Translations under genes and position numbers: made by a program
Source: Guyanagaster necrorhizus
Lineage: Eukaryota > Basidiomycota > Agaricomycetes > Agaricales > Physalacriaceae
Assembly (NCBI RefSeq): GCF_019112545.1
Contig: NW_025064886.1
Span: forward strand, 725,277 to 789,276
Reading direction: 5' to 3'
DNA length: 64,000 nucleotides
Shown: one piece after another, positions 35,700-49,060 of the stretch
Layout: every line of letters starts with the position of its first letter
How positions within the stretch are numbered: position 1 is the first letter of the stretch
The notes under the pieces: model-generated
Told to the model about the DNA's origin: nothing
The model's input: only the letters and a program-made list of their open reading frames with translations
The model's database searches: none

Positions 35700-37780
35700 A
35701 TATGCATAGCACAGACCCTGCGATTCAAGCTCAAGGTTTTAGTATCCAGACGGCCAACTACACTGCTCCTCTTTCTCTGAATTTCACTGGGATAAAGAGT
35801 AATGCTTCCGGCGCGGGATTTGAAATGCGATAAAATGCATTTCATTACTCGAAAGCAGATTTATCTCGAAAATTGGCTACTTATGTATGAGGTTGGTTGT
35901 ATGACTCGATAAAGTCTAAAGGTTCCTTTCACTTGAACGATACTATTTGTGTAAACTGTAATGGCGAATTTCGGTTCGGGGCTACTTATGATCGTTCGTG
36001 ACATTCACATCGTGTACTATAGACCGTACCTCATCCCGTTGATGAACCTGTCAAGAACTTGGAGAGTTGCCAGTGCACGCAGATAGAGGAAAAGTCTGTG
36101 AACCAAGAGGCAGTTATTTCTGTCAATGCTACTTCATGTTCTTTTCCCGGGGGAGGACTCCAAACATGGATGACTGTTTTTGGAGTGTAAGGATTTCCTA
36201 GTAACTGTTTGGTATGGGCTAATAACTCTCCAGGTGGATTATCCAGTTTCTACCTTCGGGTATATAGTCTTGTAGTTGCTATTTCCTCGCTTTGTCATTA
36301 GATCACAGGTACACAAATTCGTATGGCGTTTACAATCATTTCTGACGACGTTGGAAGCCAGATTTTTACGTCCGAGAATACATGACCAACAGATACGTCG
36401 TGTCACATGAGGTGCGTCTTAACAAATTGAGACTTCATGATACTGCCTCCGTGATTTAACTTGTCCCGTAGCTACCTCCTCATGATCGGAGGAGGAATAT
36501 GGTTCATATTCTGTCTATTCATGCTGTCTTTGTCAGGTTCGTGCGATCCGCGACGCCTGAAGGTTAATGAATTGATTCAGTTACAGATAATTCTAGCTCA
36601 AGGGATTGGAGCTGGTCTGGCAATTGGACTAATGTATGTCGTCCCACGTATCAGTGTGGTATCCCATTATTTCCAGCGCCGGCGCCCTTTCGCGATTGGA
36701 GTTGCGAATTCAGTAAGCGGTCTTTCATGAAGAGTCAACATCAGGCTAACCTCCCCATAGGGTGCAGGCTTGGGTGGTCTCATGTAACCTATAATGTTAA
36801 ACAAACTGTTTCACGGACCCGTGGGATTCCACACAAAGGCGTTCGTATCAGTGCTGCATTAAACGCCGGCCTATTGCTCGTAGTCATAACTCTGATGCGA
36901 ACACGATTGCCGCCGAGCCCAAGGAAAGAACGAACGTCCCTTTAGTCATGAGTCATTTCTTCCGAGAGGGTACGTATGCTACGACGGTTGCAAGGTACGA
37001 AAAATACAGCTGATGAGAACCTGTGCGACCTGAGATATATTCAGGACTCGTCACTCTCGCTGGCCCATTTTTCCCTGTCTTTCTCTTACAGCTAAATGCG
37101 ATCAAAAATGGCGTCAGCTCAGACGTGGCTTTTTATTGGGTTAGTTCTTCTTAACGCCAAATGTTGCTCATTTTTTACGATCTCGTTAGATACCAGTGAT
37201 GAACGTATTTACAGGATTTTCTGGCCGGCGATAACCCCTTGGATCGGGATATATAACGTCGTTATTCCCTGCGTCGAGATATGCTCGATTCTGATATTCT
37301 GCTCAATAACAGTCAAGAGTGCTGTTGCAACGTTCACTTTCGCCGCGCTTTACGGTTTACTTGCGGGGGGCTGTATGTATGTCGTTCTTATTATATCGCC
37401 CGCTTAGGCGTCATGACTTTAGATATGGGCTTGTTAGCACCGACGATTGGTCCACTAGCTCGGAAAGACTCAGAGATCGGAGCGCGCATGGGAATATGTT
37501 TTACATTCACTGGTGAGCTCTAAGCATTGATAAATTGGAATTTGGTGACATGGCTCATTCGAATCAAGGTCGGCGGACTCACCGGTGAGTGTTTGGCCTT
37601 TTCTGACAAGAAGCAGTATTTTTCTAAGGTCTTTTACAGGGACTCTAGTCGTTGGCGCCCTGTCATATATACGGTGGAAGCCTATCGTGTTTGCAGGACT
37701 CTGCACAGCTTGTGGGGTTCTCCTTTTTTCAATCGCTCGATTCGGTGTAGCTAGGTATAAGAACATTCAAAAAGTATAAT
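35700..37780 (+). pseudogene. Broken monocarboxylate-type MFS transporter
   Basis: Family pieces occur in order, in shifting frames. They are: an N-terminal cytosolic part followed by GGGLQTWMTVFG (36150), DFYVREYMTN (36365), IILAQGIGAGLAIGLMYV and VVSHYFQRRRPFAIG (36580-36700), PIMLNKLFHGPVGFH (36790), VRISAALNAGLLLV (36845), SEIGARMGICFTFTG (37470) and VVGALSYIRWKPIVFAG, running to a natural C-terminus at 37779. A stop sits between GLGGLM and PIMLNKL where no intron fits. A 1-2 nt shift follows GFH. Another break lies before DFYVREY. The family is fungal MCT-like (Mch/riboflavin-type) permeases. The gene appears dead but still recognisable end to end. Confidence 0.75.
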
Positions 37781-37920
37781 GTCGTAATATTTTTGAGGAT
37801 TGCAAAGAGCTAGCAATTCAGCAAAGTCTGTATTCCACACTAATCGATACAAAAACCTATATGTCATCCTACAAAGTACCGTCCAAAGCAAGAGATACTA
37901 CGAAAGAGATGTCCAGCATC

Positions 37921-39994
37921 CTACATTCCACCCAACGTTTCCCGACACATTGGGCAAGTCCGACTCCTCATCAGCCACTTCCTCAAACACACCTCATGAA
38001 AGGCATGCCCACAGCTCGAGCTCAGTGCACCCCTATCAGCCTCCTTGAATTGCGCCAAACACACTCCACACCGATCCACTTTTCTCTCCAACAAGACCAG
38101 TTTCAACTTCACCCTCCCGTCTTTCATCACCCTCCGCCGCTCCACCGACACACGGCCTAGCTTAGGCGTGGGCAGCGGAGGCGAAGACGGAGTGAGCGTA
38201 GCGGAAGCGGGCCCCATAATTTCCGAAACCAGTAACAACGTCTTTGATTTTGAAAAAGTCAGAATGACGGACGGAGTGAACAGCATCAAGAGATCTCACG
38301 TCGTAGTTCGACCCATCAGCCACGTCGTCACGCTCCAAACTTGCCATCAAAAGGTCAAAGTCTGTTAGTTCGCGCGCAGAAGAGGAAGCGGCCGGCGTGA
38401 CGACGGGGGTGTGTTCATCAAAATCGATGAGAAGGTCCTCGGCACAGAATACAGGATTTGTTGGAATATTTTGGGTGGTTACCTGCCCAGGACGGGGTGG
38501 CAATGGTCTTCCGAGATAATGATGGCGTGTGGGTGTTTCAGAAGATGCTGGAGAGGGTCCGGCCGATGATGGGGAAGACTGAGGGGATACAGGAAAGGAT
38601 GCAGTTGATAAAGGATGCATATACGGTCTCGTAGATCGAACGGGAGATTCTGCGTTAGCAGGCAATGAAGGACCGTATTGGCTGGTACTGGTCGATGGAC
38701 CAGGTGCTTCAACGTCGGATGGGAAAGGAGGCGGACCTGGCGGTGGCAGCGAAATTTTGCTCCGCTCGGTTGTGATCGCGGTGTTCGCCTCCAGAGAATT
38801 TATAGGAGACGCTAGAGGTGATGAGGGCTGGCTGAGAATATGAGGCTGTGCGGCTCCGGGAGGCGGGGGAGGAGGCCGGGTGACGCCATGACGAGGTGGT
38901 GGCGGCGGCGGAGGCGAACGGCGAGTACGTGGGGGAAAGCTGGAGCTGGGGGATGGAAAAGGATGATCTTGTGTAGGCGACGCATCCGGAGACGATACCG
39001 CCTCTACTGCAGACAGCAAGCTCGTTGGCGGCTCCAGCTCTGATTCTAACACCTCCCAAGAGTCCAATGTTTCGCAACTTCTCGAACGTTCCTTGCCCTT
39101 TGAGAATAGCTTACGTCCAAGAGGACTGTCTCCACGCGGCGAAGATGAGGGTGACAACGGAAGTCTGAGGGAAGAAGACGACATTGTCGCCCGTAGGGAC
39201 GTCGTACTCCTCAAGAATGGCGAAGATAACCGGTATGGAGTGTTCGATTGGTCTGATTGAGTGGCTGGAGTCTTTGGCGACAAAAGACGGAAAGGGGAAA
39301 GAGAAAGATGCCTGGAACGGCTCGGTGGTGGCGGTGATGGCTCAGCATCGTCGGAATCGGAGTCTAGGATAGCGCGCTCGATGCCCAGTCTACGCCCGCG
39401 GTTATGTACTGGGTCGCTATGTGTGGAGGACGGCGCCCACCTCTTGTGAAACCGTTTGTTCACCTGGTTTTCAGCCGCGCCAATGACTGAGGCCATTTCA
39501 ATAATTTCGATCGATTCGTCCGAGTCTGCATCCGAGTGTAGACTCGTAGGGGACGGGGGTGAATTTGAGGTACAGTTCGTCTGTCGAGGCGCGGTTACTA
39601 GGGTCGTGGTGCTGGGACAGACGGACAACGGCGGTGTCGAAATTGCTTCGAGGAACGACGGTGGAGGGTAGTCAGGAATGCTCATTTCTATCTGATAATG
39701 AGTATTGCTTCCATTCCATTGAAAGAAGCGAAACATACCGTCGTCATCTCGGTGTCTTGGCTGTCGAGTCGCATTTCGACCAGTAGAGGGCTTCGTGTGT
39801 CCATGCCGTGGTCCTACATTAAATCGTATCTCTTCTTCATCCCGTCGCCTTTCTGCCCTTCTGGGGCCCTTCTTTGCCTTTGTTTTTCGGACACGACCAG
39901 CATTATCTGGTGGTATCAGGGTGACCTGGCCATGGTGGCTGACTGCGTGGGTGAGGTAGGGAGCGATGCGTGCTGCGTCCGCAACTCGCGACAT
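37921..39994 (-). CDS. Proline-rich RING-H2 protein, putative E3 ubiquitin ligase
   Basis: A C-terminal RING-H2 finger: CGVC, a 14-residue spacer, CGHAFHEVC and CPMC give the C3H2C3 pattern that binds two zinc ions and recruits an E2 enzyme. Before it lies a long, poorly ordered Ser/Pro-rich region with polyproline runs near 38870-38940. Exons: 39739-39994, 38300-39687, 37921-38241. The 51-bp intron 39688-39738 is a multiple of three without stop, so the frame stays open through it. The start at 39994 is preferred. An in-frame ATG at 40114 exists but would leave only about 37 bp before the ERV25 start codon. No homologue name can be given. Confidence 0.78.
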
Positions 39995-40151
39995 CGTGAT
40001 GGAGGCTAACGTCAAGGCAAGGAAGATCCTGCAGGCGGGAGGCTGTTGCACAGTTGCATCATGGCTGCACGTCGGTGGAAGTGATGAGGTCAATGTTTGA
40101 CATATATTTGTCACCGCGGAGACAAGTCAATAAATGTAAATACCCTCCTCG
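39995..40151. promoter_or_regulatory. Shared promoter between the RING-H2 gene and ERV25
   Basis: The two start codons face away from each other, 157 bp apart, so both promoters must lie here or overlap the neighbour's 5' untranslated region. No canonical TATA box is obvious. Confidence 0.5.
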
Positions 40152-41002
40152 ATGCCTCCTCCACGTCGTCCACAGGATTTGGCGGTTTCATGGATGTGGT
40201 TCTTTTCTTTGCTGCTTCTGGCACCTCTAGAAACGTATGCCATAAAGTTCTCCCTACAAGCATACCGATACCCCCCAGCAAAATGCATATGGAATCCAGC
40301 ACACGTCGACACGCTGGTCATTGTTACCGCGAATGTTGCTCCTGGAGACAAGCAGAGGGTGGACATAGAGATCGTTGATTCGAGTCCGCAGAAAAATGTT
40401 TACCTTAGTAAGAGGAACGTCAATGCAGAGACAAGGTTGGCTATAACGACACACGCCGAGGGAGAAGTGGGAGTATGTTTCAAGAATCATCTTGACCCGG
40501 GTATGTCTTCCCTTTGTTCTCTTACCGAGCATTGTCTCACACATAGGTAGATGTTCGGTCAGAATCGTCAAAAATGTCTCGCATAATCGACTTGGATGTC
40601 GATATCGGTGCTGATGCTGTTGACTACAAGTGCGTTTACTTTACGTGTCTCAATGATCAGGCTTTCATCGTGTTCCTTCTAGTGCCATTGCAAACCAAGA
40701 GTCTCTATCCGGGCTTGAAACTGAAATGCGTAAGCTGGAGGGGTTGGTGAAGGAAATCGTGGATGAGATGGGCTATCTCAAAAAGCGTGAAGAGCGGTTC
40801 ACGGACACCAATAGTACGTATTCATAGCAGCATACCACTTGTGCGCCAGCATTTTGACTTTTCTTGACTTTTCTTTTCAGCGTCCACCAACCAACGCGTC
40901 CAGAATTTTGCTTGGTTCACGATCCTGTCACTCACGGGTCTAGGAGTGTGGCAAATCATGCATCTCCGCGCGTTCTTCAAGCGCAAATATCTCATTGATT
41001 GA
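40152..41002 (+). CDS. ERV25: p24 family cargo receptor, delta class (Erv25)
   Basis: Type I membrane protein cycling in COPII and COPI vesicles, helping sort GPI-anchored and other cargo. Signal peptide (WFFSLLLLAPLETYA), GOLD domain with two Cys (KCIW; GVCFKNH), a coiled coil (LETEMRKLEGLVKEIVDEM), one membrane span (TILSLTGLGVWQIM) and the cytosolic tail RAFFKRKYLID. The KRKYLID ending is the p24-delta/Erv25 type, with COPI-binding basic residues. Exons: 40152-40500, 40551-40629, 40683-40813, 40881-41002. About 226 residues, complete. Confidence 0.93.
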
Positions 41003-42414
41003 GGACCTCTTGTATTACGACGTATACAATGTAATGGGCAGACGGGTTCGTTGTACCTGGCATTTTTCACAAGTAGAGAATGTTTGTACCATTCAAGAAC
41101 TCCACAGAACTCTACGTGCTAAAATCATCTCGTGCGTTCTTCGTTTATTCAGACTCATGAATAAAATGCTAGGATAACATACAGACCAACGATTATTTCG
41201 AATCTTTCTGTCACGTCCTATCTACGGCTGCCAGTTTGCGTCTTGCTGAGCCTGGCCCTCGCCATGTTTCAAGTTGCTAGCCAGCATAGTAGCATTCCGT
41301 CCTTGTATTTTGTGGTTTGAGATTCAGCTCAACCTGAGCTTCCTGTGACTTGTTGCCCCTTACAGCACCGGCAGTAGAGTCCTTGTTACCCACCGTTCTA
41401 GGCTTGAGCAGCATCATATTCAGCTTCGCTGGCTGCGTGCTCTTCCTTTCCGGATTGCTGCTACAATCGGGCTCACGAAAGGTTCCCGACGGTGCCCTTT
41501 ACGGAGTGGCATTGATCCGTGGTCTTGCCGCGAGAAAGTCAGAACAACGTGGTCAAAAGGTAGGACGAGTTTACTTGGGCTCACCGGAAGCAATGAAGAC
41601 AGCGTTTCCGTTGTTGATTGAAGACACTGGGTTTATGCAGAGAGAAAGTTGTCAAGAGTCCGAGTGAATTGATCATGATGTTCCAAATGAACTGACTTTA
41701 TAAACCCTCAGGTCGCCACACTGACGCGTAGTACGAATGAATTTTGGCATCGTTCCGCTCACAGAGCGTTTTATTTGGAATATACATCGCAATAAGAGAC
41801 TCTCCACTTGTTGCCGAGCTCTCTCCTCGCCACATCTTACGTAGCCAGCAAACTCGCAGTTTCTCGACATGGCACTGCTAAAGCATTCTACCTGCGAAGT
41901 CCAGAAGGTAAAATAAGCTGCAAGCTATTATCTGAACCTCGGATTGCGTGGTAACAACTTACGCAGTTTCACCTATTAAGGTGCCTTGATAGCGAAATCA
42001 TGCGCATTGCGTTGTTCCTCGATTGCCACAGGCAAAGTCCCATCTAGATAGTCACATTTTCAATTTTGACAAGTGGGCTTCCTCAGCCAAAGTTACAGGT
42101 GGAGCTTGAGCGAAACATACACACGCAGTTGTATGACTCTGGTAATAACGATGAGAACAGGCCACGAAAGACGATTCAGAATTTCCGGGGCCACAAAAAC
42201 ATTGGGGTTGACTCTCGCGTACCGTAACGTGTCTGTGACAGGGTCGACAGCCAAGCCATATGTTTCATGGGATTCGTAAGACAGATAAGTTGATTTCATT
42301 GATATCCGTGGTTACGTTTGTATCGGACCTTTCTCCGCACTGTGCCTCAGCTATAAGTATCCACAGGCGTCCCACTCCCAGCCATCGTCTGTTGACAACG
42401 GTCATCATCGCAAG
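41003..42414. other. Intergenic, 1.4 kb, with one doubtful ORF
   Basis: The open frame 41350-41667 encodes a hydrophobic span (GLSSIIFSFAGCVLFLSGLL) followed by a hydrophilic part. It begins directly after a CCTTACAG acceptor-like site, so it could be an exon of an unrecognised gene. I found no upstream exon that joins in frame. The rest has no recognisable content up to the ABCC start at 42415. Confidence 0.35.
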
Positions 42415-45400
42415 ATGGCACCTTCATTTCATTTCTTTGGGCCGTTGATGAATGCACCAGATACATCCCAAATTGTTATAGACCCTTCGACTGTTATGGA
42501 TTTCGTGATCCAATCCGAAAAGCAGTGAGTCATTTTGCGAATGGCGCTTAGCTTTTTATTTTATTCCTGACAGGTGGTTGACTGACTCTTTTATCATCCC
42601 GTTATACGCTTCTATCGCCTCGGCTGCCATTTTCTTACTTCAGATTGTCTTCTCCTCGCGAAGAGTAAGGCAATTGTTCTGGAGGCGTAATGATGCGCCG
42701 CTAGTTATGGATGAGGAGCCTCAAGAAGCTGAAGCTACCATTCAACCAGTGGGATATTTCCAGGACTTGAAGGAACACGTCTCACAGAGTGGAGGTGCAA
42801 AAATATTCACCTTTCGTGTCCTGAGGCTAGCTGGATGCCTTGTATTGTTAGGGCTCTCTATCACAAGCCTAGTTCTAGACGTCGAGGAGAACGAATCGGA
42901 ATTGGAAACCTCGGGTAAATGGGGTAAGAAGCCCAATAAAAAACCCCGTGGTGATGGGTGGCTAGAGCCGGAAGAGTGGCTCGCTGCAAGTCTATGCTTC
43001 ACCTTCGTATGTTTTCATTCATTCCTCTAATCAGAGACCATCTGACTTGAGCCTTAGCTGTACACGTTTCTATTGGCTATCATTTCTGTTACTGCGAGAA
43101 AAAACTGGTGTCATATCGCGATAAGGCATTTAAATGCCGTTCTGGTTGTCACCACAAGTGTATATATCTATCGCGATGTTGCGCCATTAGCGACATTCAT
43201 CAACATTCCACGGGACGCACCTGAGGGGTGGATTCTATGGACCAAAATCGCGGCGCTTCTATTCACTGGAATTGTGATCCCTTTGTTCATTCCGAGGGAA
43301 TATATCCCGGTTGACCCCAATGATCCATTCCCGATACCCCATCCTGAGCAGACGACTCCTCTCATTTCATTGATCTTGTACTTTTGGATGGATCCGGTCG
43401 TCAAGGCGGCTTATCGGGTGGCCCACTTGCCGTATGATCAACTGCCGCCTCTTGCGGACTACGACGCGTCCAAAACACTCAAAGCCCGCTCGTTCAAGTA
43501 TTTAGATATTTTTACAGGGGCCAATGAGCGCCACTTGTTCTTTGGTCTTATGCGTGTCTTTGCTTGGGATTATGTCGCTTTGGTTGCTGTTATGATTGTC
43601 CAACTTTCCGCGGAATTCGCTGCACCTATCGGCATTAACCGTCTATTACAGTATGTATTTCTCCAGCCAAATCTTGATCATCATTGACAAAGCCTCATAC
43701 AGCTACCTTGAGACTGGGGGAAAGGATTCCCTATACCGTCCGTGGCTGTGGATCGTTTGGTTGTTTGTAGGACCTATAACAACATCAATAGCCTTTGATT
43801 GGTATATTTTCATTGCTGTGAGCCATACATATTCACCTTTATGTTCATAGATAATGACGATCCTTTCATAGACTCGATGTTTAGTTCGTTGCGAAGGAAT
43901 CATAACACAGCTTGTCTTCGAGCATGCCCTTCGTATCCGTATGAAGGCCGAGACTCATAGTTCTCCGGCTTCACCCCAAATTCCAAGTGGTGCATCGACA
44001 CCATCCCCATTGGATTCAACGGCTCACTTGGTGGAAGGTTCAAGTGACACCGACGTGACCTTGCACTCACACAGTCCCCCCGAAACTGAAATCGATCATT
44101 CGAGGGATGAAACTTTACCAGAAAGCCCATCCAGCATCAAATCGACAGATGATATAACAGAATCGCCTGCGAAACCTTCAAAGGAATCCTCTTCAACTAC
44201 TGCTAAAGATGATGCTGAGGCGAAGAACCTCGTCGGGAAGATCAACAACTTGGTTACTACTGACCTAGCGAACATCGCTGATAGTCGAGACTTCATACGC
44301 CTACTTGTTTTTGTACCGCTGCAACTCATCTTCTGTGTGGTATTCTTGTATGTAATTCTTGGTTGGAGGTGAGTCTGTTAGTAGCCTGTAGTTGACATCT
44401 AATACTTACCATATGTCTAGTGCATTTGTTGGATTGGCAGTCATTATTCTGATGTTTCCTGCACCCGGATTCCTGGCCAAGCTGACACAAGATGTTCAAG
44501 CGGCCACCCTCAAGAAAACAGACGGACGGGTTCAGACTGTTACGGAAAGTGAGTGGCACCTATAATTATCCTTTGATTAGACTAAAGGCCTTCCAGTTAT
44601 CAATGTCATCCGTATGGTTAAATTGTTTGGTTGGGAGCGCAAGATGAATGAACGCATTTCGAGCAAGAGGGACGAAGAGCTTGTGTGGATTAGGAAAAGA
44701 CAACTTCTTGACCTTTTGAGTGGACTCATAAAGTTGGTCTGGTTGAACCTGCCTCCGAATACGCTGACCTTGAATGCTTAGCTTCCTTATCCCCGTGTTA
44801 ACGATGATGGCGACTTACGCTACTTACTAAGTATATCTGATCGTCAACTTATTCTGAAAACACAGACTGACATATCCCTAGTGTCAGTCTCTTCTCTTGT
44901 AGTCGGAAATCGCTTACCATCTCCACAGACTATTATCATGAAACAACAGTTGAGTTCTGCGAAGGTTTTCTCTAGTATGGCTATATTCGATATGTTTTCG
45001 GGCCAGCTGCATAGGTTGCTCTACACCGTGACCGTGAGTGCAGCCGGAAAAGTCTCTCTGGATCGATTAACAGATTTCATACACAATGTGCGTGGTTGTT
45101 TAGGTGATGAACAAAAACAAACACTAATATAATCAGTCTATCATAGACCGAACTGCTTGACAACTACTTGGCCAGGACGTCCGTCACATCAATTATTCCT
45201 ACTGAAATCCCAACGACCGACATTATCGGCTTCTGTAAAGCAGCTTTCTCCTGGTCCAATGATGTTCAAGGCTCTGCTACTCCTTCCGGGCGACAGTTCC
45301 TCCTACGTGTTGAAGAAGAGTTGATTTTCCACAAGAATTGCATCAATCTTGTCATCGGACCTACTGGATCAGGAAAGACCTCGTTGCTTATGGCACTACT

Positions 45401-48400
45401 AGGTGAGGATACTACGGTACGACTTGTCGTATAAACAATACCTTATCATTTTGTTCAGGCGAAATGCATTATGTCCCTTCGGAACCTGGTTCATGGTTTA
45501 ACCTGCCACGCGAAGGTGGCGTAGCGTACGCGGCCCAAGAATCTTGGGTCCTCAATTCGACCATTAAGGTAAGCTGTCAGCATAAAATCGAGGGCGTATT
45601 TTGACATCCGCATGTACAGGAAAATATTCTTTTCGGTGCCGAGTTCGATGAGATGCGCTATAACAAAGTCATCCGTCAGTGTGGTCTGGAGCGAGATTTG
45701 ACCTTATTCGAAGCGGGTGATCAGACTGAGGTAGGAGAAAAAGGACTTACTTTGAGTGGTGGACAGAAGGCGCGGGTTACTCTTGCTAGAGCGATCTATT
45801 CCAAGGCCGATATCATCCTCTTGGATGACGTGTTGGCTGCTCTTGAGTAAGTTTCCGATCTCATAGAAGTGTCTCCGTCCTCAATTCTGTGCAGTGTCCA
45901 TACCTCAAAGTGGATCATCGACAAATGCTTCAAGGGCGACTTGATCAAAGACAGAACCGTCATACTAGTGGTGGGCAGAATCTACTAAACTATCTAAAAT
46001 TCTTCTGATCTCGTGTACACTAGACTCACAACATCGCCATGGCTGAGCCTATAGCCCAATTCATCGTATCATTGAAAGATGGACGTGTTGCTAGTCAAGG
46101 ATCGCTTTCAAATGCGCTTTCCCATAACCGAGCTCTCGCCAAGGAGGTGCAACAGGACGAAGAGGCGCTGCATAAAGCTGATGAGGAGATCGATGTTGAG
46201 GATACAGAAGAAGACACTATAGAACATCCTGTTAAGGACAAGAAGTCGCCCGATGGTAAGTTGATCATGACTGAAGAGATCCAAGAGGGGCACATCAGCT
46301 GGCCATCGCGTAAGCATTGTCGAGTTGTCTATTGAACCTTTCTAATATGTCGAGGTGGATCCAGTCAAACTCTATCTCACTGCCCTGGGGGGGAATCATG
46401 CGATGCTCTTCTTTGTAATATTTGTTGGCTCATACATCGTGCAGCAGGCCTTGGGCACAGGCCAAACGTGGTTCCTAGGTTATTGGGCATCACAGTATGA
46501 TGGGGACCGTGATCCGTCAGAGGTTAATGTATTTTAGTAAGTTACTACCACAGCTTATCGATTGGTGTTGACAGCTTCTATAGCTACATTGGTGTCTATG
46601 GTATGAGCATGTCTTTTTGCTCCGTCAGTCACTAATTCTATGATTAGGTTTGCTCTTGCTATGCGCGTTCCTATTTTATATCGTTGCGTATGTCGTTTTC
46701 GTTTTCGGCGCCATTCGAGCATCTCGGATAATAAACCAGAAGCTGATCGAGTCAATCCTTGGAACGACATTGCGGTATGAATCCCTTCTGCTCATTGATG
46801 TTGCGAGATTTGAGTACATATTAGATGGCTGGACACTACGCCGACGTCACGGATCATTACTAGATGTACACAGGACATACGAGCTGGTATGACTTGAAGC
46901 TCTTTTCAGCATCAACTACGCTCTTATCAAAAGCCATTTACCCTACAGTTGACAGCATGGTTGCCATACTCCTGTTTACTGTTTGCGAATTGACCTTGGC
47001 GATGCTGATTAAATTTGCGGCGATTGTGGCGTTCACTCCCATGTTCTTATTCCCCGGTATCCTTGTGGCTATCCTTGGTGCATGGTGTGGCCAGATTTAC
47101 ATCAAGGCACAGCTCTCCGTTAAGCGAGAAATGTCGAATGCTAAAGCGCCTGTTTTGGGACAGTACGTTTGCTTGAAGTGGGTTGTCAAACTTTCGACAC
47201 TGATGCAAATCCTTTTCAGCTTCGGGGCAGCTATTTCTGGCATAAGTTAGTCCTACTTAATTGTCTGGAAGATACCGAAAGTTTAAACACTGATGTAGCC
47301 TCTATCCGTGCGTATGGTGCGCAAAATGCGTTCATCCAAGAATCTATGTTGCGAATCGATAAATACACGAGGACTGCCAGAACGTTCTATAACCTTAACC
47401 GATGGATTGACATTCGAATCGATGCACTTGGTGGATTTTTTTCGGCGTGTCTGGCGGCATATCTAGTCTACTTCCAAGACACCGAAGCTTTCAACATCGG
47501 CTTCTCTTTGAATATGGCGATAGGTGTCAGCGGAATGATACTTTGGTGGGTCCGTTGTGTAAATCAATTCGAAGTCCAGGGTATGTCGTTTCCAGATTCG
47601 TTGTAAATCTGTGTTCTTAATATATTTCTCGTAGGCAACAGGTTGGCTATTTTAGATCATTTGCTTCGGCTTCATTCTGATATTCTTTCAGTCTGGAGCG
47701 TATACAGAGCTATCTCCATGTGGAACAAGAAGAAAAACCCTCCAAGGATCGAGAACCCCCCGCATATTGGCCAACCAGCGGAGAGCTCCGTGTAGAAAAA
47801 TTGTCAGCCAGATATTCTCCTGATGGTCCGAAGGTCTTGCATGATCTATCATTTACCGTCAAGTCAGGGGAACGCATCGGAATAGTTGGACGCACCGGAT
47901 CTGGGAAGGTTGGAAATAGTCTATGTCTAGGAACGCTTCTCATCCATATGTCCACAGAGCTCTTTAACATTATCCTTACTTCGCTGCATCTACACCGAGG
48001 GTACGGTCTACTACGATGGTATTCCAACCACGGCCGTTAATCTTGATGCCCTGAGGTCAAAGATAACCATCATTCCCCAAGTAGTACGTATTAGTTTCTC
48101 GATCTATCTGGTCTGTACCTTAGCTCTGCGTTCAATAGCCCGAGCTCTTGAGCGGAACCTTGCGACAGAATCTAGATCCTTTCGAACAATACGACGATGC
48201 CACATTGAACGACGCCCTTCGCGCAGCTGGCCTTTTCTCGCTACAGAACGAAATGGAAGAAGGCCGAATAACCCTGGACAGTACGATTGCTAGCGGAGGT
48301 GGCAACCTGTCTGTGGGACAACGGCAAATCTTGGCGTTAGCGCGAGCACTCGTTCGAGGAAGCAAGTTGCTTATCCTCGATGAAGGTGAGCTTCTGCCGT

Positions 48401-48880
48401 ACGAAACTGAGAGAGATCACCACTGATGGTTATCTTCCAGCTACATCTGCTATCGGTAAACGCATTATTATCTGGAAACAACAAAAGAATATACTGACAG
48501 ATACTGTTCTACAGACTACAAAACCGATTCGATCATTCAGTCTTCACTAAGGAATGAACTTGGCCCAGACATGACGCTGATCACTGTAGCGCACCGTCTA
48601 CAAACGATCATGGACGCTGATAAGATTGTACGTATACGTTGCTGCTTTGATGAACCTTGGTAATTAAATGTGTTCGTCTAGATGGTCCTAGATGCCGGTC
48701 ACATCGTGAGTCTATTAAGAAACGTGGGTTCATGATGACTCAATGTCCATCCTGTAGGTGGAGTTTGATTCCCCCAAGAATCTATTGGCCAATCCAAAAG
48801 GCAAGCTGAAGTCCCTGGTGAATGAGTCCGCTGACAAGGATGTCTTAAACGCTATGGCGGAGCAACGTAAGCAGTCATAG
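42415..48880 (+). CDS. Full-length ABCC (MRP/YCF1-type) ABC transporter
   Basis: ATP-driven exporter of conjugates or drugs at the plasma or vacuolar membrane. N-terminal membrane helices lead into TMD1 (PLISLILYFWMDPVVK; AEFAAPIGINRLLQ). NBD1 has Walker A GPTGSGKTS, signature LSGGQKARVTLARA, Walker B IILLDDVLAALD, and the H-loop VTHN. An acidic linker (KADEEIDVEDTEEDT) joins it to TMD2 (TPTSRIITRCTQDI; SIRAYGAQNAF). NBD2 has GRTGSGK, LSVGQRQILALARAL, LLILDEATSAID and VAHRLQTI. As usual for ABCC, NBD1 has Asp where NBD2 has the catalytic Glu. About 25 introns of 45-60 bp, including one within the NBD2 Walker A and one splitting DEATSAID. All motifs join in frame, so this copy is intact. Confidence 0.92.
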
Positions 48881-49060
48881 AATGTATCCATTCATTTATA
48901 CAGTATCTTGGAGTGTATTTGTACGTTGTGCTCAGTGCTGTTGAGAATAGATTTTAGTAGCTGTAAATGGCAATGAATTTGGTGGTTTTGTTTCGAGCGA
49001 GTTGCACCAGTGATCGTCGGGGAGGTCACTGTGGTGACCCTGTCTTCACTCCTTACCATC

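Noticed and set aside
40000..40114. Upstream ATG (40114) for the RING-H2 gene
   Set aside because: Would leave only about 37 bp before the ERV25 start codon; the extra 40 residues have no domain, and 39994 is the better start.
41350..41667. Open frame with a membrane-like span as a gene
   Set aside because: No start exon in frame and no recognised family; kept only as a note in the intergenic entry.
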